Source: Sphingomonas sp. HF-S4 (GTDB lineage: Bacteria > Pseudomonadota > Alphaproteobacteria > Sphingomonadales > Sphingomonadaceae). From it: a stretch of 64,000 nucleotides of DNA. How positions within the stretch are numbered: position 1 is the first letter of the stretch; every line of letters begins with the position of its first letter. The translations under genes and the position numbers were made by a program. Of this stretch, positions 1 to 8,153 are shown piece by piece. The stretch spans positions 372,001 to 436,000 of the forward strand of contig NZ_JAWJEJ010000001.1 of assembly GCF_032911445.1 (NCBI RefSeq), written 5' to 3'. The notes under the pieces are model-generated. The model did not search any database and was not told the origin of the DNA. It saw only the letters and a program-made list of their open reading frames with translations.

Positions 1-93
1 GCCGGCATGCTGATGCTCGGTGCCGGCATCGTGTTCCTGATACTCAATCTGGCGCCGGCAGGGCGCATCGACAAAGCGTGGAGGAAGCAATGA
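1..93 (+). CDS. C-terminal end of a membrane protein (partial)
   Basis: An open frame runs from the window edge to a TGA at 91-93 and encodes 30 residues. A hydrophobic stretch (MLMLGAGIVFLILNLAP) is followed by a short basic tail, so this is probably the last transmembrane helix of an inner-membrane protein. The stop overlaps the ATG of the next gene (ATGA), which indicates translational coupling. A PepSY-type membrane protein would fit beside a small secreted partner, but that is inference because too little sequence is present to name the family. Confidence 0.6.
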   Translation, partial: AGMLMLGAGIVFLILNLAPAGRIDKAWRKQ

Positions 94-713
94 AGCGACT
101 GATCTTGGCGGCCCTGATGCTCGGCATGGCCGGCACCGCGCAGGCGCACGAAGTGTGGGTCGAGCGTGACGGCAACGGCGCGGTGCGCATCTATCTGGGC
201 GAGCCGGGCGACGTGCTGCCCGAAGGCGGCGATCCCGAGTTCAAGAACCTCAAGGCACCCAAGCTGCTCTCGGGCAATGCCGCGCTTGTCCGGAAAGCGG
301 GATATATCGAGACGAGCGCGCCGGCGGGCGACGTCCGCGTCTGGGACGACAATGTCTTCGCGCCCTGGAATGCCGAGGGCAAGAAGGAAGGCGTGGTCTA
401 TTATGCCCGCGCCGGCCGCAGCGACACCAGCGCCAAGCTGCCGTTCGAGATCGTGCCCGCCGCGGCCGAGGGGAGCCGCTTCACGGTGATCCGCGAGGGC
501 AAGCCGGTCGCGGGCGCCAAGGTCGTAGTGGTGACGCCGGACAAATGGTCGAAGACGCTGACCGCCGACGCCGATGGCGCGATCGAGGTGCCCGCGCGAG
601 AGAAGGGCCGGTATATACTCGCGGCGACGGTGAAGGACGAGGCCAAGGCGACGCTGCCGGGCGGTGCGGTCGATGCGGTGCACCGGATTACTACGCTGAC
701 GTTCGTTAACTGA
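90..713 (+). CDS. Secreted protein, DUF4198-like, possibly metal-uptake associated
   Basis: This 207-residue protein has a clear Sec signal peptide ending AQA-HEVWVE, so the mature form starts with a potential metal-binding His and lies in the periplasm. The ATG at 90 is preferred over the GTG at 78 because GAGGAA sits just upstream and the start overlaps the previous stop. The rest looks like a beta-sandwich protein, with a C-terminal segment around residues 135-190 (VIREGKPVAGAKVVVVTPDKW) typical of carboxypeptidase-regulatory/DUF4198 domains. Such proteins often sit beside TonB-linked iron or nickel uptake genes. The substrate is unknown. Confidence 0.6.
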   Translation: MKRLILAALMLGMAGTAQAHEVWVERDGNGAVRIYLGEPGDVLPEGGDPEFKNLKAPKLLSGNAALVRKAGYIETSAPAGDVRVWDDNVFAPWNAEGKKEGVVYYARAGRSDTSAKLPFEIVPAAAEGSRFTVIREGKPVAGAKVVVVTPDKWSKTLTADADGAIEVPAREKGRYILAATVKDEAKATLPGGAVDAVHRITTLTFVN

Positions 714-717
714 ATCC

Positions 718-742
718 CTCCCCTCCCTTTCAGGGAGGGGAG
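718..742. terminator. 11-bp hairpin between convergent genes
   Basis: CTCCCCTCCCT (718-728) pairs perfectly with AGGGAGGGGAG (732-742) around a 3-nt loop. It lies between the stop at 713 and the converging tmk stop at 744, so it could end transcription from both sides. There is no clear T-run. Confidence 0.55.
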
Positions 743-743
743 C

Positions 744-1385
744 TTAGTTGGTGTGCCACCCGTCGATCGCTTCCAGGGTGCGCGCGTGGACTTCCTCGGG
801 TGTGCCGCGCGCGTCGATCACGACGTGGCGGTCGGGATCACGCGCCGCCTGGTCGAGGAACGACTGGCGAATGCGGTGGTGGAAGGCCAGGTCGAGTGTC
901 TCGAAGCGGCCTTCGTCGATCGCACCGTCGCTGAGGCGGCGCTTGCTGCGCGCGAGGCCGATCTCGGGATCGAGATCGAGGACGACCACCAGATCGGGCC
1001 AGACATCGCCGACCGCCTCGCGGTGGAGCAGGCGGATATAGTTCTCGGCCATGCCGCGGCCGGCGCCCTGATAGGCGATGGTCGATCCGACATAGCGATC
1101 CGACACCACCGAGACGCCGCGCGACAGGCTGGGCAGGATGACGCGGCGGACATGCTCGACGCGCGCTGCGGTCATCATCAGCAGCTCGGACTGCTGGTCC
1201 CAGGCATCGTCGTTCCCGGAGAGCAGCAACGCGCGGAGCTGCTCGCCCTGCGGGGTGCCGCCGGGCTCGCGCGTTGCGATCGCCGCGCGGCCGCCCGCTT
1301 CGAGATGCGCGACGATGTGGCGCACCATTCCCGATTTGCCGCAGCCGTCGACGCCCTCGACGGCATAGAAGGATGCCTTGTCCAT
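744..1385 (-). CDS. tmk: Thymidylate kinase (dTMP kinase)
   Basis: This 213-residue protein phosphorylates dTMP to dTDP in the cytoplasm, an essential step of dTTP synthesis. The P-loop is [10 protein letters not shown] near residue 10. The DR(Y/H) motif appears as [17 protein letters not shown], and a LID-type segment follows ([19 protein letters not shown]). Length is normal for the family. The ATG at 1385 ([11 protein letters not shown]) is used; another in-frame ATG lies 15 nt upstream. A very long open frame continues upstream across the GGDEF-EAL gene but is only a shadow. The gene is on its own at the end of a minus-strand run. Confidence 0.93.
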   Translation of the reverse strand: MDKASFYAVEGVDGCGKSGMVRHIVAHLEAGGRAAIATREPGGTPQGEQLRALLLSGNDDAWDQQSELLMMTAARVEHVRRVILPSLSRGVSVVSDRYVGSTIAYQGAGRGMAENYIRLLHREAVGDVWPDLVVVLDLDPEIGLARSKRRLSDGAIDEGRFETLDLAFHHRIRQSFLDQAARDPDRHVVIDARGTPEEVHARTLEAIDGWHTN

Positions 1386-1414
1386 GCCTTGCCTTAGCAT
1401 GGCGGCGGGCGATG

Positions 1415-3001
1415 TTAAGGCAGTGCCTGGCGAACCGCGGGCAGGGCGGCTTGGCGTTCGAACTGGCCTTCGCGTGCGATGGCGAGGGCTTCCGCTGGCT
1501 CCACGGCACGGCTGTAGAGATAGCCCTGGCCATATTCGCAGCCGAGCGCGGCGAGCAGTTCGGCGCTCTCGCCCGACTCCACGCCCTCGGCGGTGACCGG
1601 CAGGCCGAGGCCCTCGCTGAGGTTGAGGATCGCGCGGACGATCTGGCCGTTGTCCTCGGCGCGCATGTTCTGGACGAAGCCGCGATCGATCTTGATGCGG
1701 TTGAACTGCAGTTCGCGCAGATGCTTGAGGCTTGCATAGCCCGTGCCGAAATCGTCGAGCGCGATCTGGATGCCCGCGCTCTTGAGCGAGAGCAGGATTG
1801 CACGCGCCGTCTCGATGTCCTGGACCAGCCGGTTCTCGGTGATCTCCACGACGAGCCGGCCGGCGGGGAAGCCGGTGGCGCAGAGCACCTGGAGGATGCG
1901 CTGAGGCAGCCAGCTGTCGTTGAGCTGGAGCGGCGACAGATTGACCGACAGCGTCATGTGCGGCGGCCAGATCCGCGCCTCCATGCATGCACGGCGCAGG
2001 ACGGCAAAGCCGAGATCCTGGATCATCCCGGCATCCTCGGCGATCGGGATGAACATGTCGGGGGCGATCAGCCCGCGCGTCGGGTGGCGCCAGCGCGCCA
2101 GCGCCTCGAACCCGATCACGTCGCCCGAGGCGAGCGCGACGATCGGCTGGAAATAGGGGACGAACTCGCCGCGATGGATGCCGGCGTGCATGTCGAGCTC
2201 GAGCTGCGCGCGCTCGCGCATCTCGGCCCCCATTTCGGCGGCGAAGAGGCACCAGGTCGAGCGACCCGAGCGCTTGGCGCGGTACATCGCGAAATCGGCC
2301 TTGTAGAGCATCTCCTCGGGGCTGGCGGCGTCGGGCGCGCAGCGCAGCAGGCCGATCGAGGCACTGACTTCGGCGAGCCCACCGCGGAGCTGGATCGGCT
2401 TGGCGACCGCGGCGAGCAGCGCCTCGGCGATCGCGGCCGGTGCCGGCGAGTCGATCGGATATTCGAGCACGCAGGCGAATTCGTCGCCCCCCATGCGGGC
2501 GACCAGGCCCGTGCCGCCGACCAGTGCGCGCAGGCGATCGGCGATGGTGACGAGCACCTGGTCGCCGCCTTCATGGCCATAGGTGTCGTTGACGGGCTTG
2601 AAGCGATCGAGATCGAGCAGGAACACGTTCAGCTCGGTATCCGGCTGTGCCGAAGCGGCGCGCGCGGCGATATGGCCGATCAGCGTGCGGCGGTTGAACA
2701 GCCCGGTGAGCGAATCATGGCGTGCGAGCAGCGTGGCTTCGCGCTCGGCGCGGCGGCGGCGGCGCAGCTCCTGACGTAGCCCGCGGGTGCGCACGACGAG
2801 CAGCACCATGTAGAACATGCTCGTCAGGAAGAAGGCGGAAAGCAATTCGTCGAGCTGCCAAGACTCGTGCGCGGTGCTGAATGCGTGGAAGCGCTCGCCG
2901 AGATCGAAGATGACGCCCAGCATCAGCGCCATCGCCGCGGGCGCGACGATGAGGATGTAATCCCGATAGCTGACGAACAACCGACGCAGCCGGCCCTTCA
3001 T
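1415..3001 (-). CDS. Membrane-bound GGDEF-EAL c-di-GMP protein
   Basis: This 528-residue protein begins with two hydrophobic helices (about 15-35 and 55-72). A GGDEF domain follows with an intact GGDEF signature at residues 171-175, then an EAL domain with EAL at 299-301. The other EAL-domain catalytic signatures are present ([36 protein letters not shown]), so phosphodiesterase activity is likely. The cyclase core also looks intact, but no RxxD inhibitory site precedes it. It probably tunes c-di-GMP, which would suit its position between flagellar and exopolysaccharide genes; that link is inference. The start has AGGGAG upstream. Confidence 0.9.
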   Translation of the reverse strand: MKGRLRRLFVSYRDYILIVAPAAMALMLGVIFDLGERFHAFSTAHESWQLDELLSAFFLTSMFYMVLLVVRTRGLRQELRRRRRAEREATLLARHDSLTGLFNRRTLIGHIAARAASAQPDTELNVFLLDLDRFKPVNDTYGHEGGDQVLVTIADRLRALVGGTGLVARMGGDEFACVLEYPIDSPAPAAIAEALLAAVAKPIQLRGGLAEVSASIGLLRCAPDAASPEEMLYKADFAMYRAKRSGRSTWCLFAAEMGAEMRERAQLELDMHAGIHRGEFVPYFQPIVALASGDVIGFEALARWRHPTRGLIAPDMFIPIAEDAGMIQDLGFAVLRRACMEARIWPPHMTLSVNLSPLQLNDSWLPQRILQVLCATGFPAGRLVVEITENRLVQDIETARAILLSLKSAGIQIALDDFGTGYASLKHLRELQFNRIKIDRGFVQNMRAEDNGQIVRAILNLSEGLGLPVTAEGVESGESAELLAALGCEYGQGYLYSRAVEPAEALAIAREGQFERQAALPAVRQALP

Positions 3002-3028
3002 TGCCCCAACTCCCTGGCGAAGTGCCTT

Positions 3029-3045
3029 AACCTTTATAGAAGGTT
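3029..3045 (-). promoter_or_regulatory. TATAA element centred in an inverted repeat upstream of the GGDEF-EAL gene
   Basis: On the minus strand this reads AACCTTCTATAAAGGTT, a 6-bp inverted repeat around a -10-like CTATA(AA), about 30-40 nt before the ATG at 3001. It is a plausible promoter with an overlapping operator, judged from sequence only. Confidence 0.35.
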
Positions 3046-3081
3046 GCGAGGGACTTAGGCGCGCCGGCGCGGAAAATTACG

Positions 3082-4215
3082 CTACGGAAAGATCGCACCG
3101 ACCAGCGCCGCAAGGCGGGCGGGATCGCAATCGTCGAGCGGGATCTCGCGCTCGGGGTTGCACGAATAACCAATCATCCGGCCGTCGCGGTCCGATCCGA
3201 CCGAGAGCAGCCGCCAGCCCGCCTCCTCGCGCAGCGCCGCGAGGCCGCCGGCGGAGGGAAACCGATCGGGATCGACGATGACCACCGTTTGGCCCGGCAG
3301 CCCGCCGCCCAGCGTCGCGCGGCAGACCCTGAGTCCGAAGGCGCGCGGGCCTGCGGCATGCGGCGCCTCGGCCTTTTCGGGCGTGGGGGTGTCGGCGATG
3401 AGGCCGTCCGGGAGCGGGGCGCCGAGCACCGGGACGAGCCGGACCGAGGCGGCGCCGGCCACCGGGAGGGGCGCCGGCATGGGAGCGGCGGCGGGCTCCG
3501 CGAAGGCGGGCTCCGCGAAGGCGGGCTGAAGCGCGGCGGCGATTTCGGCGATCCGGGCGCGGGTCCGTTCGTGGCGCACGGCCGAGCCCGGAATGCCGGC
3601 AAGCGCACCGTCGAGCGTGCCCTCGGCGTGCAGCGCGACGACATGATGGCGCAGCTCGTCGACATTGGGAACGTGGAGGAGCTGGCACAAGGCAAGGTGC
3701 GTCGCGGCATTCCAGCGCTCGAAAATCTTCTGCGCGTTCTCGATGCGCGAGAGGGCAACTGGGGGTATCCCATAATCGCGCTCGATCGCGGCGATGGTGA
3801 GCGCGGGGTCGCCGGCGCGCCGCGCGCGCACCGCGGCGGCGAGCAGCACTGCGAAGCGCTCCTCGTCGAGGTCGACCGGATCGCCGTCGACAAAGGGTTC
3901 CGCCCAGCGCGCGATGTCGAAGCCCGGCGCGTCGATATCGAGCAGCAGCTCGGCCGGGGCGATGCCGAGCACGGCGGCGATGCGGCGTAGTTCGTCGGGC
4001 CGGGGCACGACTTCGCCGCGATCGATCTTGGAAAGGCGAATGTAGGGAATTTCAGGGAGTAGCGCGGCGAGGCGCAGCAGCTTGGCGTGCCCGGCGGCGC
4101 GGCGTTGCTCGCGCATGCGATTGGGAAAGACGAAGCAGCGATAGAGATCGACCGGCAGATCGCCGGCGATCGGACGCGCGCCGTCGCGTTGCTTGTTGCC
4201 CCGTGCCATCGACAT
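3082..4215 (-). CDS. Double-HTH (XRE-type) transcriptional regulator with S24-like C-terminus
   Basis: This 377-residue protein has an XRE-like helix-turn-helix at about residues 46-90 (PYIRLSKIDRGEVVPRPDEL). A second HTH-like segment lies at about 125-185 (IERDYGIPPVALSRIENAQ). A Pro/Ala linker with a duplicated FAEPA unit (233-242) follows. The C-terminal region from about 290 (AFGLRVCRATLGGGLPGQTVVIVDP) resembles the S24/LexA-like fold of repressors, but no catalytic Ser/Lys pair can be assigned. Three direct repeats upstream are candidate autoregulatory sites. The ligand and targets are unknown. An alternative ATG lies at 4209. Confidence 0.7.
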   Translation of the reverse strand: MSMARGNKQRDGARPIAGDLPVDLYRCFVFPNRMREQRRAAGHAKLLRLAALLPEIPYIRLSKIDRGEVVPRPDELRRIAAVLGIAPAELLLDIDAPGFDIARWAEPFVDGDPVDLDEERFAVLLAAAVRARRAGDPALTIAAIERDYGIPPVALSRIENAQKIFERWNAATHLALCQLLHVPNVDELRHHVVALHAEGTLDGALAGIPGSAVRHERTRARIAEIAAALQPAFAEPAFAEPAAAPMPAPLPVAGAASVRLVPVLGAPLPDGLIADTPTPEKAEAPHAAGPRAFGLRVCRATLGGGLPGQTVVIVDPDRFPSAGGLAALREEAGWRLLSVGSDRDGRMIGYSCNPEREIPLDDCDPARLAALVGAIFP

Positions 4216-4274
4216 CTCAGAATCCCCCGCGGGCTCGCGCCGCTTAGCGAGTCATTCTGAAGCGAAATATGAAT

Positions 4275-4349
4275 AATGCAAGGTTAACGCGGCGATTCTT
4301 AATGGAATGCAGGGTTCATTATTGGATGTATGTGTCGCAATGCAGGGTT
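4275..4349. repeat. Three phased direct repeats upstream of the double-HTH regulator
   Basis: AATGCARGGTT occurs at 4275-4285 (AATGCAAGGTT), 4306-4316 and 4339-4349 (both AATGCAGGGTT). The offsets are 31 and 33 bp, close to three helical turns, so a dimeric or oligomeric protein could bind one DNA face. The repeats lie 60-135 bp before the regulator start at 4215. The rest of the gene-free stretch 4216-4523 holds no gene I can support. Confidence 0.5.
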
Positions 4350-4523
4350 TCAGAGCGTATCGACCGACCCGCCCTAAGGGCGTGTGTGTCCGTCATGTTT
4401 CGAAGACCATGCGGACATCATTCGGCCACCCGCTGGATCAGCCAAGCAGTGCAAGCGGTTCTCGGGAGTGGGGGCCGATCGCTTAGTCGAACACCGCGAC
4501 GAACTCCGTCGGACGTCGCTCAT

Positions 4524-5192
4524 CTACACGATCAAAGGCGCAATGAGGCCGATCGCCACGAGGCATGCTATCATTCCCATGGTGGCTATTAGGAATGCCC
4601 GCAGCAGCGATACCTTCAGTTCGCGAGCGAACCAATGCACTTGCAAGCCGCCGAACCAGAGCAGCGCGCCTACCATGCAGGCGGCGCCCGCAAGCCTGGC
4701 GTGACCGGCGAGGAGCTGGAACAGGATCCCGCCCACGCCAAGCAATAGCGCGAACGGACCCGTTAGGTAACATTGACTGTAGAAGGGGCCCTGAAGCGCA
4801 TCCCGGGTCAGCTTCCGTCCGAGCCTTCGGACCAGTAGAACCGCCATGATCAGCGGGAAGATGCTGAAGACCACCAGCCGCAACAGGAGCAGGCTGGTGT
4901 CGTCGGTGATCAGGCTGGCCAGGCCCCTGTGGCTGGCGACCAGGCTACTCTGGCCGACATAGGTAAGTTCGATCGCATGCGACAGCAGCAGCGTGAGGAG
5001 TAGGAACAGCGGCGGGCTCAGCGCGTCCGAATATTGGCGGCCGGCGGGCTCTTTGAGCTGGCTGGCGGCATAGTCCATCATCAACCACGGGTGGCGCAGC
5101 ACCCGCCACAGCGTCAGCGGATAAAAGACCATCCACGACATGATCTCATAGAGCAGATCGTCGAGCGACTTGATGAATTGCATGAACCCCAT
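4524..5192 (-). CDS. Multi-pass inner-membrane protein of unknown function
   Basis: This 222-residue protein starts with an amphipathic region (MGFMQFIKSLDDLLYEIMSW). About four to five hydrophobic segments follow, among them LFLLLTLLLSHAIEL, LRLVVFSIFPLIMAVLLV, CYLTGPFALLLGVGGILFQLLAG and AFLIATMGMIACLVAIGLIAPLIV. No catalytic motif is visible. The layout resembles small permease-like or Yip1-type proteins, but the similarity is too weak to name a family. The ATG at 5192 is chosen over a TTG further upstream; an ATG at 5183 is also possible. Confidence 0.6.
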   Translation of the reverse strand: MGFMQFIKSLDDLLYEIMSWMVFYPLTLWRVLRHPWLMMDYAASQLKEPAGRQYSDALSPPLFLLLTLLLSHAIELTYVGQSSLVASHRGLASLITDDTSLLLLRLVVFSIFPLIMAVLLVRRLGRKLTRDALQGPFYSQCYLTGPFALLLGVGGILFQLLAGHARLAGAACMVGALLWFGGLQVHWFARELKVSLLRAFLIATMGMIACLVAIGLIAPLIV

Positions 5193-5264
5193 CGGCCTGT
5201 GCAAGCACGCTCACGAGGGGAAGGCAATGACTCCGGCGAAGTCCGGCAGCGTTACGCGCCGGGC

Positions 5265-5777
5265 TTAGTGCAGCGCGCGCTCGGGGCGCTGGGCGAGCAG
5301 CGTGCAGGGGCCGGCGGGATCTAGCGGGACGATCGCGAGGAGCGCGGTGTCGCCGGTCGCCTGGCGGAGCAGCCATCCGGTGGCCGAGGGGGCGGGGTGA
5401 TCGGGGGCGAAGGCCACGCCGACGCCGTCGGTGATCACGCCATAGCCCATTGGCGGACTGGGCCAGCGCCCGGCAAGGTAATCGAGCAGCTCGGCGGCGG
5501 CTTCCTGTAGCGCGCCTTCGGGCGTGTCCAAGGGGCAGAAGGCATCAGCGGCGGCGCTGATCTGGGCGACGAGGCTGAAATCGCGCGCGCGCCACCACAG
5601 CATCCGGATCGTGCCCTCGGGATTTGCCTCGAGCCCCATGAACAGGCCCGCCTGCGGGGGGAGCAAGGCGGCGGCGCAGCGCGCCACTTCCTGCGCCAGC
5701 GCGGTCAGGTGCCGGTTGGGGCGGGGCATCATTGCCCAGCCCTGACCCGCTTCGTTCACATCCAACTCGCCGATCAT
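5265..5777 (-). CDS. Hypothetical protein next to the flagellar block
   Basis: This 170-residue soluble protein has no signal peptide or membrane segment. Its start (MIGELDVNEAG) is set by a good ribosome binding site (GGAGAG) 5-6 nt before the ATG, and a TATAAA-type -10 lies about 30 nt upstream. The protein has mixed alpha/beta character with a Trp-rich patch (MLWWRARDF, about residue 60) and no motif I recognise. It follows the sigma-factor-like gene on the same strand but has its own promoter-like element. Function unknown. Confidence 0.55.
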   Translation of the reverse strand: MIGELDVNEAGQGWAMMPRPNRHLTALAQEVARCAAALLPPQAGLFMGLEANPEGTIRMLWWRARDFSLVAQISAAADAFCPLDTPEGALQEAAAELLDYLAGRWPSPPMGYGVITDGVGVAFAPDHPAPSATGWLLRQATGDTALLAIVPLDPAGPCTLLAQRPERALH

Positions 5778-5801
5778 CGGCTCTCTCCAGCTATCTTCCC
5801 G

Positions 5802-5812
5802 CTTTATAGGAA
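5802..5812 (-). promoter_or_regulatory. -10-like element upstream of the 5265-5777 gene
   Basis: The minus strand reads TTCCTATAAAG about 28 nt before the ATG at 5777, a spacing suited to a -10 box. No convincing -35 is visible. Confidence 0.3.
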
Positions 5813-5855
5813 GAATGCGGAGAAGTGCGCGTGTCTGCACTATGTCTGCGCGGAA

Positions 5856-6863
5856 TTAGTGGAGCACCACGCCGGCGGCGGCGAGGTTCTCGACCGGAGC
5901 GGCGAGGACGACTTCCAGCTCAGCCGGCGCAATGGCGCGGACGCTCGAGAGACGGTTGTGCGGCAGGTCGGCGTCGGGGAGCAGCGTGGCGGCGGCCGGC
6001 TGGCGGCGCTTGGGCGCAGGACGCTCATGCTCGGCCATCACGGCGAAGCGCGGGTCGGCGGCGGCGATCTCGGCAATCGCCTTGGCGGCGCGCTTGGTGA
6101 TCTGACGGACGCGCTCCTTGGTGACGCCGGTCTCGAGCGACAGATCGTCGAGGGTCGAGGCCTGGAACACGCGGCGGACGACGATCTCGCGGTCACGATC
6201 GAGCTTGGCTTCGAGCTTCTCGAGCTCGGCGGGATCGATGCCGTAGGTGGCGGTGCGGAGACGCGGGCCTTCGCGGCGCAGCGCGGCTTCCTCGCGCTTC
6301 GGACGGGGGCGACGGCGGAGCGCCTCGATCCCGACTTTGCGGAGCTGATCGACATAGGCGTCGACGAGCGAAGTGATCGCGCCGTCGGCGAGATAGTCCG
6401 AAGCGGCGGCTTCGGTGCGGGCCAGGGCGTCCTCGTCCTCGATCAGCGTCTCGGGCGACATTTCCTCGCCGTCGGCACCGGTGGCCAGGGCGTTGAGCGA
6501 CACGGTGGTCGCCTCGACCTTTTTCGCCGAGGGGCGCTGGTCGGTCATCAGGCGGAAGCGGAGGCTCTGGAGCTCGCCGCGGATCTGCCAGTTCACGAAG
6601 GTGGTGAACTGCGCCTTGGCGGGGTCATAGGCTTCGATCGCGCGGTGCACGGCGATGGCGCAGCACTGCTCGGCGTCGTCCCAATGGGCGACCAGACCGT
6701 ACTGGCGGATGAAGTGGCGGATGCGCGGGGCGATCAGCTTGAGGATCTGGGCGAAGGCACGATCGACATAGACGCGCTGGCGGTTGGTCTGCGGCGCATC
6801 CTTGGGCGTGTTCTCGATGACGGTGGCGACAGCGGCTTCGAGAGCGATCGTGGTCTTCGACAT
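5856..6863 (-). CDS. Sigma-70-family-like sigma factor
   Basis: This 335-residue protein has a region-2-like segment (about 50-105: RIRHFIRQYGLVAHWDDAEQ, then AFTTFVNWQIRGELQSL-type sequence) matching the core-binding and -10 recognition part of sigma-70 proteins. A region-4-like HTH lies near 245-275 (TLDDLSLETGVTKERVRQIT). The middle is long, Arg-rich and atypical, and about 60 non-conserved residues follow the HTH. The start (MSKTTIALE, ATG 6861-6863) is preferred over an upstream ATG because a purine-rich CAGGGGATT precedes it. It lies just downstream of flagellar genes, so control of flagellar or motility genes is possible but unproven. Confidence 0.7.
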   Translation of the reverse strand: MSKTTIALEAAVATVIENTPKDAPQTNRQRVYVDRAFAQILKLIAPRIRHFIRQYGLVAHWDDAEQCCAIAVHRAIEAYDPAKAQFTTFVNWQIRGELQSLRFRLMTDQRPSAKKVEATTVSLNALATGADGEEMSPETLIEDEDALARTEAAASDYLADGAITSLVDAYVDQLRKVGIEALRRRPRPKREEAALRREGPRLRTATYGIDPAELEKLEAKLDRDREIVVRRVFQASTLDDLSLETGVTKERVRQITKRAAKAIAEIAAADPRFAVMAEHERPAPKRRQPAAATLLPDADLPHNRLSSVRAIAPAELEVVLAAPVENLAAAGVVLH

Positions 6864-7070
6864 TGGTAATCCCCTGTTTCGTGAAGGCCGCCGTGAGGCT
6901 GCCCGTTCGACAAGGGTGGTAATGCCCGCCAATCCTTTAACGGATGGGAACCAGTCCTATATGTATAAATACGCAGTCGGAATGCCCCGGAGGGCGCCAA
7001 GAAACCGCTCAAAACCCTGTGTTTCAATGGTTTAACGCGTATTTACCAACCGGTGGCCGGGGCGCGCTCC

Positions 7071-7099
7071 CGTAAATTACTTATAGGACAGAATTTACG
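7071..7099 (-). promoter_or_regulatory. Inverted repeat enclosing a TATAAG element between the flagellar and sigma-factor genes
   Basis: CGTAAATT (7071-7078) and AATTTACG (7092-7099) form a perfect 8-bp inverted repeat around 13 nt that include TCCTATAAG on the minus strand. It lies at the 3' end of the transglycosylase-like gene and about 210 nt before the sigma-factor start. It could be a promoter/operator or a hairpin ending the upstream message. The rest of 6864-7070 contains no gene I can support. Confidence 0.35.
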
Positions 7100-8153
7100 A
7101 AGCGAAGGCTTCGGGGCGAATTCTGCGATCGATGAAGCCGGTGAGCCACTGGCGATGCGCCTGGGTGGCGTTGCCCGCGCTGGCGATGCGCTGCTCGGCG
7201 GCCGAGGCGCCGATCTGGGCGGAGAGCAGCATGCGGGCGCGGCCCGCCTCGATCCCGCCGCTGAGGAACTTCTTGGCGTCGCCGAGGCCGAGATGGTGGC
7301 CGAGATAGGCGGCCTTGGCGAGCGTCTCGCTATCGGTGCGCACGCGCACCCCTGCTTTCTCCAGCCGGTCGAGATTGCCCTTGGCGAGATCGGCGACGCC
7401 CAGGATCGACGCTTTGGGATCGTAACGCAGCGCGAGCAGTTCGGCGCGGTTGCCGGTGTTGACGCGGCCGCGGCCGTCTAGCCAGCCGCGCTCGGCGGCG
7501 TGCGCGTTGAGCCAGGTGCCTTCGGTCTGCGCCAGATCCTGCCACGTCCCGCTGAGGAACTGGCCGAGGCCGGCGGCGCTCGAGCGCGGATTGCGCGAAT
7601 GGGTGTTCCAGCTGCCGTCGCCGGTCTTGGCGGCCTCGGCATCGACGATCGCAGCGAGCGCGGAGGCGGGAATGCCGGTGCGCGCCTCGGCGGCGGCGAA
7701 GGTCGAGGCATAGCGCGCATTGGCGCCGAGCTTGAGGTCGCCGCTGTCGGGGGTGGCGGTGCCGATGCCGATGCCGCCGATCCGGGCATAGGCCGGCGTA
7801 GGGCCGCGGACATCCTCGGGATCGATCGCGCCCGCGCCGGTGGTGCCGATGCTCTTGGCTTTCGCTTCGCCGCCGAAGCTGGCAGCAGCGGGCTGGTGGC
7901 AGCTACACGCGCAGTGGCAGGCGCAGCCGGCTTGCGACAGGCCCGAAATGCCGTCGCGGCCGCCGAGCAGGCCGAGCAGTGAATCCATGTTCATGTTGTT
8001 ACCGCCGAAGGGCGAGGCGCTGTTATCCTTGCTGTCGCCATCGCCAAGCGCGGCGCGCCACAGCCGGGTCGAGAGCTGCGACTGCGCCTCAGCATAGATG
8101 ACCTGCGCGCGCTTCTGCGGGGAGAGCGCGGCGAGCTGGGTGGGGTTGATCAT
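7095..8153 (-). CDS. Lytic-transglycosylase-like protein of the flagellar block
   Basis: This 352-residue protein has a disordered N-terminus, an unusual Cys/His cluster at residues 77-86 (CACHCACSCH), and a lysozyme/SLT-like domain from about 150. That domain contains IVDAEA, carrying the likely catalytic Glu, and SAAGLGQFLSGTW, typical of goose-type/SLT folds. It may open peptidoglycan for the flagellar rod, since its ATG overlaps the fliJ stop and it follows flbT-fliI-fliJ. No classical signal peptide is visible, so export would have to use the flagellar apparatus; that is inference. Confidence 0.65.
   Translation of the reverse strand: MINPTQLAALSPQKRAQVIYAEAQSQLSTRLWRAALGDGDSKDNSASPFGGNNMNMDSLLGLLGGRDGISGLSQAGCACHCACSCHQPAAASFGGEAKAKSIGTTGAGAIDPEDVRGPTPAYARIGGIGIGTATPDSGDLKLGANARYASTFAAAEARTGIPASALAAIVDAEAAKTGDGSWNTHSRNPRSSAAGLGQFLSGTWQDLAQTEGTWLNAHAAERGWLDGRGRVNTGNRAELLALRYDPKASILGVADLAKGNLDRLEKAGVRVRTDSETLAKAAYLGHHLGLGDAKKFLSGGIEAGRARMLLSAQIGASAAEQRIASAGNATQAHRQWLTGFIDRRIRPEAFAS

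Noticed and set aside
744..2252. 502-codon frame fusing tmk with upstream sequence
   Set aside because: Only the last 213 codons match thymidylate kinase; the rest is a shadow of the GGDEF-EAL gene.
1274..2779. 501-codon plus-strand open frame opposite tmk and the GGDEF-EAL gene
   Set aside because: It is antisense to two well-supported genes, has no recognisable domain and reflects the high GC content.
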